Source: Candidatus Omnitrophota bacterium
GTDB taxonomy: Bacteria; Omnitrophota; Gorgyraeia; JAGLLT01
Assembly (NCBI GenBank): GCA_023140385.1
Contig: JAGLLT010000028.1
Coordinates: 1 to 45,679 of the forward strand
Direction of reading: 5' to 3'
Length of the DNA: 45,679 bases
Under the pieces are notes generated by a model. That model saw only the letters and a program-made list of their open reading frames with translations. It was not told the origin of the DNA and made no database searches. Position numbers and translations under genes: made by a program. Numbering within the stretch: position 1 is the first letter of the stretch; each line of letters begins with the position of its first letter. This document shows, in pieces, positions 17,163 through 23,979 of this stretch.

Positions 17163-17841
17163 GGACACCTCTTTCGCCAGCTGAAATAATTTCAACAGGA
17201 ATAGAAATCACCGTCGAAAAAACCAGAGGCCCTTTCCGCGATAGAGGATTTTGAGCAAAAAGGGTTACTTTTACCGCCCTGGGCAAACCTTTAGCCCGGG
17301 CCCGCCTCTCTAAATCTGAATCTTTACTGTCAAAAGCCGCCCAGGACTCTTCCCATCTCTCACCGCTATAATACTTTATATCTAAACCGGTAATAAACAT
17401 AGCCAGCACTTCCGCCTCTTCGCCCGCACTAACATCACTTCCAAGGACAGCGTTATACCTTCTTTTCAACTCTGAAAAAGAAGCGTCTGAGCTGCTGTTA
17501 ATAAAGTAAGTTATTTCACTTAACCCTCTCTGTCCGGACGAAGTTGTAGTAAAGGTAAGGGTGTCAGCGCTTTCTCCTTTAAAGCTGCCGTCGCGCCCGA
17601 TAAAATTGTAACAAGGAGTTTCCCGGCTGATAATGGCCCCCCTTAACTCTCTGGACATTTGACTTAAGGCTATGCGGACGTTTTGAGAAAAGTCAGAAAC
17701 AGCCTTTGCTTTTCTCCATCCATCCAATCCCGCTTTAAAAGAAGCATAAACAGCCGTAATCATTATAACCGCTATAAACACAGCTATTATCAATTCTATT
17801 AACGTAAATCCCGCCAAAGACCCTCGCTTTCTAATTACCAC
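17149..17841 (-). CDS. gspJ: Minor pseudopilin GspJ
   Basis: Pseudopilin with the processing motif 'GFTLIELIIAVFIAVIM' and a body containing 'VRIALSQMSRELRGAI' and 'YFINSSSDASFSELKRRY', as in GspJ. The ORF track begins at TTG 17889 inside gspI with no ribosome binding site. A GTG at 17841 is preceded by GGGGGGAG at good spacing, and it gives the expected short charged leader ('VVIRKRGSLAG'); I use that start (230 aa). It overlaps the gspI end by 11 bp and the gspK start by 14 bp. Confidence 0.9.
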   Translation of the reverse strand: MVIRKRGSLAGFTLIELIIAVFIAVIMITAVYASFKAGLDGWRKAKAVSDFSQNVRIALSQMSRELRGAIISRETPCYNFIGRDGSFKGESADTLTFTTTSSGQRGLSEITYFINSSSDASFSELKRRYNAVLGSDVSAGEEAEVLAMFITGLDIKYYSGERWEESWAAFDSKDSDLERRARAKGLPRAVKVTLFAQNPLSRKGPLVFSTVISIPVEIISAGERGVREKR

Positions 17842-18403
17842 CTTCTGTCTCCCCCCGCAAGCTGCTTCTTGGCGCCAGATAGGAGACAAACTTTAAATCT
17901 CTTTCTTTTCCTCTTTCCCGCCAAAAGATAGTTACCGTCACCTGATATAAAAGGGTTTCTTCCTTTAACCTGGATAGAGACATAAGTCCGGGAACCGCTT
18001 TGTTCTCATCCGCCCTCTGCCAAATCTTATCCGTCTCTATCTCCTGCCGAAGGCTCTCTACCTTCCAGTTAAAACCTGAAGCTCCTCCTTCAAACTCATC
18101 CCGGCTGGCCGGCTTTTCATATAAACCCATAATTTCAATCTCATCAAGTTTGCTTTGGGCAAGGATAGCCGCCTTACTTAAATTAGAAGAACTTTCGACG
18201 GCTCGCAGACAAGTAGAAAACACCTGAATGACTAAAACTAAACCCAAAGACAGAATAGCTACAGCCACCATAACTTCTATAAGGGTAAATGCCCGTATTG
18301 TATTGTTAACGGCGCCTTCCGCCTTATAAACGCGCCGCCTTATTCGCCTCCGCCAAAATACTCCGTGGTTTGCCGCGGGGAGATTCATTAATTTTAGATT
18401 CAT
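17831..18403 (-). CDS. gspI: Minor pseudopilin GspI
   Basis: Pseudopilin with the motif 'AFTLIEVMVAVAILSLGLVLVIQVF' and a body with 'AAILAQSKLDEIEIMGLYEKP' and 'FNWKVES', typical of GspI. The prepilin peptidase would cut after Ala rather than Gly at -1 ('IRA|FTLIE'), a tolerated variant also seen in gspH here. The leader is long (about 38 residues, very basic: 'WRRRIRRRVYK'). The ATG overlaps the gspH stop (ATGA), which supports this start. Confidence 0.88.
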   Translation of the reverse strand: MNLKLMNLPAANHGVFWRRRIRRRVYKAEGAVNNTIRAFTLIEVMVAVAILSLGLVLVIQVFSTCLRAVESSSNLSKAAILAQSKLDEIEIMGLYEKPASRDEFEGGASGFNWKVESLRQEIETDKIWQRADENKAVPGLMSLSRLKEETLLYQVTVTIFWRERGKERDLKFVSYLAPRSSLRGETEGGN

Positions 18404-18909
18404 AGTTCATATTTATAATTAAAGGTTTTAATCTGGCCCGTTGAACTCATAGTCATAATAGTATAAACGTTTCCCCTGTTGTCTTCGAAATAAAGCAGAC
18501 ATCTGTCAGCGGTTCCATCCGGCCTAAATGTTATAAAATTCCGGGAGGAGCTTGTTTTTTCAGCGCCAAAAGTAATTATCCCCGTTAAAGCAATATCCTC
18601 ACCTAACCTTCTGGCCGGCGCCTGTCCGGAAACTTGATTTTCTAAAGAGAGCCAGTAGCGCCGGCCTTCAATGTCAAAATTTACCCGGCAGACTACCTCC
18701 TCGAAAACGGCACGATGATGAGCATAAATCAGAGTTTGACTGATATCTCTAATAGAGGCGTCAAGCGCGCTTTTTTTAAAAAGCCTGTTAAAAGAAGGAA
18801 GAACCGCGACCGCTATTACGCTGATAATAACCATCACCACTATGAGCTCTATTAAAGTAAAGGCTTGATCGCTATCTTCCGCCTGTAAATGCTTAATCAA
18901 AAGCCTCAA
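18400..18909 (-). CDS. gspH: Minor pseudopilin GspH
   Basis: Pseudopilin with 'AFTLIELIVVMVIISVIAVAVLPSF' and a GspH-type body ('YAHHRAVFEEVVCRVNFD', 'ITFRPDGTADRCLLYF'). The track start (TTG 18948) has no ribosome binding site. A second TTG at 18909 follows AAGGAGG with a 6-nt spacer, so I place the start there (169 aa). The residue before the processing site is Ala, as in gspI. It overlaps gspI by 4 bp. Confidence 0.87.
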   Translation of the reverse strand: MRLLIKHLQAEDSDQAFTLIELIVVMVIISVIAVAVLPSFNRLFKKSALDASIRDISQTLIYAHHRAVFEEVVCRVNFDIEGRRYWLSLENQVSGQAPARRLGEDIALTGIITFGAEKTSSSRNFITFRPDGTADRCLLYFEDNRGNVYTIMTMSSTGQIKTFNYKYEL

Positions 18910-18950
18910 AATCTTCCTCCTTCTGAAAACTCTTTTAACGCCTGCCAAAA

Positions 18951-19397
18951 CTAATCGGCCAATGACCAGCTTTCAATATCATCTCCGCCTTCTTCACTGC
19001 CATCCGAGCCGTAAGATTTTATATCATAATCACCATGTAAACCCGGATACAAATAAATATAGGGGTTCTTCCATGGATCCGCGGGAACCTTCTCTTTTAA
19101 ATACGGCCCTCTCCAGTCTCTGGTGTTACCCGGATTAGCTCTCAGAGCCTGAAGTCCTTCTTCAGTCGTCGGAAAACGGCCGTTATCCATTTCAAAGGTT
19201 TCCAGCGCCAGAGAGATATTTTTAATCTGCAATTTAGCGGCGGCCCGGCAGGCCTGTTCGGTGCGCCCGACAAATCTCGGAAAAACAACCGAGGCTAAAA
19301 TACCAATAATTATTACAACCAACATTAACTCTATTAATGTAAAACCTTTCTCTGTTTTTCCTCCTCCAGCCCGGTTCTTTTTTAAATCTCTCATCAC
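18951..19397 (-). CDS. gspG: Major pseudopilin GspG
   Basis: The main subunit of the pseudopilus. It has the leader 'GGGKTEK' before 'GFTLIELMLVVIIIGILASVVFP' with Glu5. The GspG signatures are 'NGRFPTTEEGLQAL', 'WRGPYLKEKVPADPWKNPY' and a C-terminal 'DYDIKSYGSDGSEEGGDDI', the calcium-binding loop region. 148 aa is the usual length. The start is GTG 19397 or ATG 19394, both downstream of a GGAG. Confidence 0.97.
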   Translation of the reverse strand: MMRDLKKNRAGGGKTEKGFTLIELMLVVIIIGILASVVFPRFVGRTEQACRAAAKLQIKNISLALETFEMDNGRFPTTEEGLQALRANPGNTRDWRGPYLKEKVPADPWKNPYIYLYPGLHGDYDIKSYGSDGSEEGGDDIESWSLAD

Positions 19398-19413
19398 TTT
19401 ATCCGCTCCTTCT

Positions 19414-20634
19414 TTAGTTAATAACGGCTGTTAACTCAAAAACCGGAAGCAGCATAGCCAAAACCACAAAACCAACCACCGCCCCCATTATTAAAATTAC
19501 CGCCGGCTCCAGCAGGGAGGTTAATCTATTAAGAGCGTTTTCTACTTCCTGCTCATAAAAAACAGCAACCCTCATCAAAGAATCTTCAAGCCGGCCTGTC
19601 TCCTCCCCGACAGCCACCAGATCGCTCACCATAGAAGGAAACTCCTTATTGGCCGAGAGCGCTCCGGCCAAGCTCTTCCCTTTTTTTACTTCATCGTAGA
19701 CCCTGGCCGTCTCTATAGAAAAAACTCTGCTGCCGGTTGTTTCTTTAGTCATACTTAAAGCGTTAAGAATAGGAACGCCATTTTTTATCAAGGTACTGAG
19801 GGTTCGTAAAAATCCGGCGACGGCCATCTTTCTGGATACCTTCCCCCAATAGGGTATTTTCAATTTCAGGCGTTCAAAAATTTCTTTCCCCTTCTCTTTA
19901 GCTGTTATCTGCCTGAAAATAAGAACAACCGCGAAAAAAACGGGCAGATAAAACCACCAGTAATCTTTTAAAAAGTTACTGCCGGCAAGTAAAACCCGCG
20001 TAGGCAGGGGTAAGGCCTGGCCAATATCTTCAAACATCAAAACAAACCTGGGCATAACAAAGAGCAAAAGAAAAACAACCACTGCCATGGCCACCGCTGC
20101 CATAGCTGCCGGGTAAATAAAAACTGTTTTGAGCTTCTCTTTCAATGCCTCCTCTTTTTCAGCAAAGTCGGCCAATCTTGCTAAAACCGCTTCCAGTGTC
20201 CCGCTTAACTCGCCCGCCTTTATCATATTTACGTAGAGGTTAGAAAATACCAGCGGATGCCCAGACATAGCTTCAGAAAGCGCCTTACCGTCCGCCACGC
20301 CGCTCTTTAAACATTTGACTACCTCCTTCAGCCTTTTACTTTCAGTCTGCTTAATTAAAACCGAGAGGCATCTCGCGAGAGGAATGTCCGCTTCTGTCAG
20401 ATTTGATAGCTGCCTCATAAAAACGGCTAAATCTTTAGCGCGTATCCTTCTAAAAATTAGCCGCGAACTTTCCTTTAAAGACGAAGAAGACGATTTTTCT
20501 CGAACATCAACCGAAACAACAAAGTACCCCCTTGCCTGAAGCGCGGCGACCACCGAATCCGTACTGCCGCCCTCAATTATGCCGCTTATGAACCGGCCGC
20601 TTTTGTTTTTTGCTTTGTAAATAAATAGTCCCAT
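19414..20634 (-). CDS. gspF: Type II secretion inner-membrane platform protein GspF
   Basis: Polytopic platform protein (406 aa, normal length). The two T2SSF repeats are visible: 'FMRQLSNLTEADIPLARCLSVL' with 'SLYVNMIKAGELSG'-like text in the first half, and 'FLRTLSTLIKNGVPILNALSM' with 'MVSDLVAVGEETGRLEDSLM' in the second. Three strong membrane segments occur ('AAMAAVAMAVVVFLLLFVMP', 'WWFYLPVFFAVVLIF', 'VILIMGAVVGFVVLAMLLPVF'). It starts 14 bp after gspE without an obvious ribosome binding site, so coupled translation is likely. Confidence 0.96.
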   Translation of the reverse strand: MGLFIYKAKNKSGRFISGIIEGGSTDSVVAALQARGYFVVSVDVREKSSSSSLKESSRLIFRRIRAKDLAVFMRQLSNLTEADIPLARCLSVLIKQTESKRLKEVVKCLKSGVADGKALSEAMSGHPLVFSNLYVNMIKAGELSGTLEAVLARLADFAEKEEALKEKLKTVFIYPAAMAAVAMAVVVFLLLFVMPRFVLMFEDIGQALPLPTRVLLAGSNFLKDYWWFYLPVFFAVVLIFRQITAKEKGKEIFERLKLKIPYWGKVSRKMAVAGFLRTLSTLIKNGVPILNALSMTKETTGSRVFSIETARVYDEVKKGKSLAGALSANKEFPSMVSDLVAVGEETGRLEDSLMRVAVFYEQEVENALNRLTSLLEPAVILIMGAVVGFVVLAMLLPVFELTAVIN

Positions 20635-20648
20635 TTATTATCAATTAT

Positions 20649-22376
20649 TTAGTTTATATAATTTAACTCTGCTTCGGTTACGCGCAGTACCTCATCAATG
20701 GTGGTTACGCCCTCTATAACCTTATCCCAGCCATCTTCTCTCAAGGTTTTCATACCGAGCTTGACCGCTTCTTCTTTAATGACCTCGGTGGAGGTTCGCT
20801 GAAGAATCAACCTCTTTATCCGGTCATAAACTAAAAGCAGTTCGTATATTCCCGTTCTACCTTTATAACCTGTATGCATACACTTTTCACAACCTTTTCC
20901 TTTATAAAAAGTGCTGTTCTTAAGCCCTCTTTTTTTAAGCGCCGACTTAAAACCAATCTCATCCAGAAAAACTTCCTCCGGACGATAGCTCTCTTTGCAT
21001 TTTGAACAAATAACCCTCACCAGCCTTTGAGCCAAAACCGCGCTTATAGATGAAGATACTAAAAAGGGTTCTATGCCCATATCAATTAAGCGGGTAATCG
21101 CCCCGGCGGCGTCATTGGTGTGCAGGGTGCTAAAAACCAGATGCCCGGTTAAGGCGGAACGTATGGCAATTTCAGCCGTTTCAGAATCTCTTATCTCTCC
21201 CACCATAATAATATCGGGATCCATTCTTAAGATAGAACGCAATCCCCTGGCAAAAGTTAAATTTATTTTCGGCTTGATTTGTATCTGATTGATGCCCCTC
21301 AGCTGATATTCAATAGGGTCTTCCACGGTTATTATTTTTTTGTCGTCAGAGTTAATCCTGCTTAAAGAAGCGTAAAGGGTGGTAGTCTTACCGGAGCCGG
21401 TCGGCCCCGTAACCAAAATAATACCGTGCGGCCTGCTTATTAAGGAAACGATCTGCTTCAGATAAAAGTCCGCCATACCCAGCTGGCTAAGGCCAAACAT
21501 AATTTTACCCTTAGGCAGTATTCTTATATCAATATTTTCTCCAAAGACGGTAGGGATAGTAGCTACCCGTAAATCAATTTCTCCTTCCGGTAGATTCATC
21601 TTTATCCGTCCATCCTGGGGCAAGCGTTTTTCAGCAATATTTAAATCCGCCATAATCTTTATTCTTGAAATAATGGCTGATTGAAAGTGCCTGATGCTTT
21701 GAGGAGTTGTAATTTTATGGAGAACGCCGTCAATGCGGTACCTTATTCTCAACTCATCCTCAAAGGGCTCAAAGTGAATATCCGTCGCCCTGTCGTTGTA
21801 GGCCTCGGCAATAATCTGATTTACGAATTTAATAACCGAAGCGTCTTCTGCCAGCTCTTCTTTGTTCTCAACCTTATCGGCCTTTAAGGCCTCTTGCTCA
21901 AGCTCATCCGCGGTCGCCTCAACCATCTTCTCCATCGTATCCGCGCCTACGCCATAATGCTTCCTGATGGCCTTTACAATCTCATCTTCACTGCTTACAG
22001 CCACCTTTACTTCACAGGCCAGTAGAAGCTTAAGGTCATCCAGCGTATGAATGTCCAGGGGGTCGGCCATAGCTATGCTTAAAAGGTTGTCATCCAAGCT
22101 GAGGGGAATAAGTTTATTGAGAGAGGCAAATTTTACAGGTATTTTAGTTATTACAGACCGGTCTATCTCTATGCCGGAAAGTTTAAGATAGGGTATGCCC
22201 AATTGAAAGGCGAGCATTTTTAGAACATCCTCTTCAGTAGCAAAACCAAGCTCTACTAAAATCCGGCCTATACGTTGATTAGCCTCTTTTAGCTTGCTTA
22301 CAGCCAACTGCAGCTGGCTATCTTCTATAATACCTTCCTTGAGCAGGAGTTCTCCTAATAACTTGTTTTGCCTCAT
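20649..22376 (-). CDS. gspE: Type II secretion ATPase GspE
   Basis: Hexameric secretion ATPase (575 aa). The N-terminal 140 residues form MshEN/T2SSE_N repeats ('LLGELLLKEGIIEDSQL' and 'RIGRILVELGFATEEDVL'). The ATPase core shows Walker A 'GPTGSGKTTTLYA', the Asp box near 'TVEDPIEYQL', Walker B 'RMDPDIIMVGEIRD' and the His box 'GHLVFSTLHTNDAAGA'. The tetra-cysteine zinc module is present as 'CSKC' and 'CEKC'. It is the first gene of the gsp operon. A promoter lies so close that the mRNA may be leaderless. PilB is the alternative name, but the neighbours make it GspE. Confidence 0.96.
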   Translation of the reverse strand: MRQNKLLGELLLKEGIIEDSQLQLAVSKLKEANQRIGRILVELGFATEEDVLKMLAFQLGIPYLKLSGIEIDRSVITKIPVKFASLNKLIPLSLDDNLLSIAMADPLDIHTLDDLKLLLACEVKVAVSSEDEIVKAIRKHYGVGADTMEKMVEATADELEQEALKADKVENKEELAEDASVIKFVNQIIAEAYNDRATDIHFEPFEDELRIRYRIDGVLHKITTPQSIRHFQSAIISRIKIMADLNIAEKRLPQDGRIKMNLPEGEIDLRVATIPTVFGENIDIRILPKGKIMFGLSQLGMADFYLKQIVSLISRPHGIILVTGPTGSGKTTTLYASLSRINSDDKKIITVEDPIEYQLRGINQIQIKPKINLTFARGLRSILRMDPDIIMVGEIRDSETAEIAIRSALTGHLVFSTLHTNDAAGAITRLIDMGIEPFLVSSSISAVLAQRLVRVICSKCKESYRPEEVFLDEIGFKSALKKRGLKNSTFYKGKGCEKCMHTGYKGRTGIYELLLVYDRIKRLILQRTSTEVIKEEAVKLGMKTLREDGWDKVIEGVTTIDEVLRVTEAELNYIN

Positions 22377-22383
22377 AGTATTT

Positions 22384-22412
22384 ATTATACACCTCGATTA
22401 GATAACATTCAA
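22384..22412 (-). promoter_or_regulatory. Promoter of the gsp operon (sigma70-type)
   Basis: On the minus strand TTGAAT (-35, plus-strand 22407-22412) is followed after exactly 17 nt by a perfect TATAAT (-10, 22384-22389). Only 7 nt separate the -10 box from the gspE ATG, so transcription should start at or next to the start codon. There is no Shine-Dalgarno sequence in between. Confidence 0.65.
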
Positions 22413-22467
22413 GCGGCAAAAAAAGAGGAAAACTGCATTGGCAGGCGGCTACGAGGGACAACTAAAT

Positions 22468-22549
22468 TACAAAAAGACCGCCTTAGATGAGGAAATCCAA
22501 CTTACAATATTAAAGGAGGTGTAAGTTGTTTTATAACGGCCTTTCTGTA
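22468..22549 (-). repeat. 82-nt structured 3' element, copy 1
   Basis: Lies 20 bp downstream of the first PEP-CTERM gene and is nearly identical to copy 2 (one difference in 82). In minus-strand RNA an outer stem of 13 pairs (22468-22480 with 22537-22549, two of them G-U) encloses a 9-bp inner hairpin (22498-22506 with 22520-22528). The inner loop presents CACCUCCUUU, an anti-Shine-Dalgarno sequence. In plus-strand RNA the two G-U pairs become A-C mismatches, which favours the minus strand as the functional one. It could be a 3' regulatory element, a terminator derivative or a small TA-flanked MITE. Confidence 0.7.
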
Positions 22550-22569
22550 TTTTTTGAATCAAAAGAGAA

Positions 22570-23184
22570 TTAGCTTCTCTTTTTTCTACCTATTCCGAAC
22601 AAACCAAGTAAGCCACTACCTAACAGTAACATACTGGCCGGCTCCGGAACCGCATCAAGGCTAGCATCATCCCACTTGCCGCACTGGTCTGCATCCTGCC
22701 CAAACAAAACCTGAACTTTGTTTGCATTACCAGGAGACGTACCGGTAAGGGTATGTTTAACCCAGCTATCCGTAAGACTAATGTTCTGGGAATTGTCAGC
22801 GATGTAGATGCCATCTTGATACCATGCAAGTGTCATGTAATAATCACCAACTACCTCGCCGCCATCCCTCTTTGCCCAAATAGTAAAGTTGTATGGTGTG
22901 CTTCCTGTTATACCACTAGTAACGTCCTGGTATGCTTCACCGTTTTTATTGCCACCCCAGTCCATTACTCCGATACCCCATGAGCCGGTTGGGCGTTCAG
23001 CAAAATCCGGCCAGCCTTCGCGCCTTGCGTCATCTGACTCCACCCAGATATCAGCATCTTGATCGCCACCAATACCCGCAGTTTCAAAATCAGGATTACC
23101 GAGAAGATTAGCATCAGCAATTGATGGTAGGGCAACAAAGCCTAATACAGCGATAATCAATGTTGCTAAATACAATTTTTTCAT
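22570..23184 (-). CDS. PEP-CTERM protein with CBM-like domain, paralogue 1
   Basis: Signal peptide 'MKKLYLATLIIAVLGFVALPSIADA', then a compact beta domain beginning 'NLLGNPDFETAG' that resembles CBM4/9-type galactose-binding folds. It ends in a PEP-CTERM signal: 'VPEPASMLLLGSGLLGLFG' plus 'IGRKKRS'. Such tails are recognised by an exosortase, which cleaves and transfers the protein toward the cell surface or matrix; no exosortase gene is in this window. The ribosome binding site is a perfect AAAGGAGGTG with ATG 7 nt on. The paralogue next door shares the first 53 bp block and the last about 175 bp almost exactly, but the middle is diverged. Confidence 0.9.
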   Translation of the reverse strand: MKKLYLATLIIAVLGFVALPSIADANLLGNPDFETAGIGGDQDADIWVESDDARREGWPDFAERPTGSWGIGVMDWGGNKNGEAYQDVTSGITGSTPYNFTIWAKRDGGEVVGDYYMTLAWYQDGIYIADNSQNISLTDSWVKHTLTGTSPGNANKVQVLFGQDADQCGKWDDASLDAVPEPASMLLLGSGLLGLFGIGRKKRS

Positions 23185-23202
23185 TTAATTCACCTCCTTT
23201 TT
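23150..23202 (-). repeat. 53-bp conserved 5' block shared by the two PEP-CTERM genes
   Basis: Contains the ribosome binding site, the start codon and the first codons of the signal peptide. It is identical over 53 bp to 23945-23997 ahead of the second gene. Further upstream similarity continues in patches (TATGTTACAAAA, and AC/GCA(T/C)ATG-like words), consistent with a common promoter region after tandem duplication. Confidence 0.75.
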
Positions 23203-23287
23203 TATTACGCTATGTTACAAAAAATAGATTTTCTTCTAAAGATTACTCACAAAAATTACGCACATGGGTAACGTGCTGGATAAAAAA

Positions 23288-23369
23288 TACAGAAAGACCG
23301 CCTTAGATGAGGAAATCCAACTTACAATATTAAAGGAGGTGTAAGTTGTTTTATAACGGCCTTTCTGTA
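23288..23369 (-). repeat. 82-nt structured 3' element, copy 2
   Basis: Second copy, 22 bp downstream of the second PEP-CTERM gene. The last 77 nt are identical to copy 1. The single difference (23292) turns a G-U pair of the outer stem into G-C, keeping the helix in minus-strand RNA. Here the outer stem is flanked by A-rich and T-rich runs, so it could also work as a transcription terminator. The loop again presents the anti-Shine-Dalgarno sequence. Confidence 0.7.
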
Positions 23370-23391
23370 ATTTTTTTAAATCAAAAGAGAA

Positions 23392-23979
23392 TTAGCTTCT
23401 CTTTTTTCTACCTATTCCGAACAAACCAAGTAAGCCACTACCTAACAGTATCATACTGGCCGGCTCAGGAATCGCGTCAAATTCAACGTCGTCAAATTTA
23501 CCGCAAGTTACACCTGTACCAACTGTACCAAAGCTGACCAAAACGCTGTCAGCACCACCAGGTACTATGCCTGCCATCGTGAACTGCTCATGAGCGGAGT
23601 CACCCATATTGATAACCTGGCTATCTGAATCAAATTCACTTCCGCTAGCATACCAGGCAAGATTCATAGTATAATCAGTGTTGGGATCGTCGCCATAGCT
23701 CCAAAGAGAGTAAGTGTAAGCAAGGCCTCCGCTAATGTCGGAAACCATCTGAGAACAATCACCTGCTTGTATGTCCCACGGGTCTGATATGGACACGAGA
23801 TTGTTTCCTGTCTTAGCATCAGCTCCACCCCAGGCTTGTACTTTGGTGCTACCGGTTAATGTCCAGGCTGCGCCTCCGTCTTCAAAGCTCCAGTCGTCAA
23901 GCATATTTGCCTGAGCAGACGGTACTATGAGAAACAGACCTAACGCGATAATCAATGTTGCTAAATACAATTTTTTCAT
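23392..23979 (-). CDS. PEP-CTERM protein with CBM-like domain, paralogue 2
   Basis: Signal peptide 'MKKLYLATLIIALGLFLIVPSAQA', then 'NMLDDWSFEDGGAAWTLTG', a beta domain of the same family as paralogue 1. The terminal PEP-CTERM signal 'IPEPASMILLGSGLLGLFG' with 'IGRKKRS' is the same apart from single residues. The ribosome binding site AAAGGAGGTG is identical. The two proteins are similar in length (195 and 204 aa), but their central parts align only weakly. Expected to be exported and processed by an exosortase, probably as a surface or matrix protein. Confidence 0.9.
   Translation of the reverse strand: MKKLYLATLIIALGLFLIVPSAQANMLDDWSFEDGGAAWTLTGSTKVQAWGGADAKTGNNLVSISDPWDIQAGDCSQMVSDISGGLAYTYSLWSYGDDPNTDYTMNLAWYASGSEFDSDSQVINMGDSAHEQFTMAGIVPGGADSVLVSFGTVGTGVTCGKFDDVEFDAIPEPASMILLGSGLLGLFGIGRKKRS

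Noticed and set aside
22468-22549. The 82-nt element considered as a tRNA, riboswitch or self-cleaving ribozyme
   Set aside because: No cloverleaf, no known aptamer core and no ribozyme catalytic core that I can recognise; two nested stems only.
23346-23537. Plus-strand ORF starting with TTG right after the AAAGGAGGTG of the repeated 3' element
   Set aside because: The site and start look good, but the corresponding frame at copy 1 is only 15 codons, the protein overlaps the PEP-CTERM gene antisense and has no family resemblance. RNA pairing in the other strand explains the motif better.
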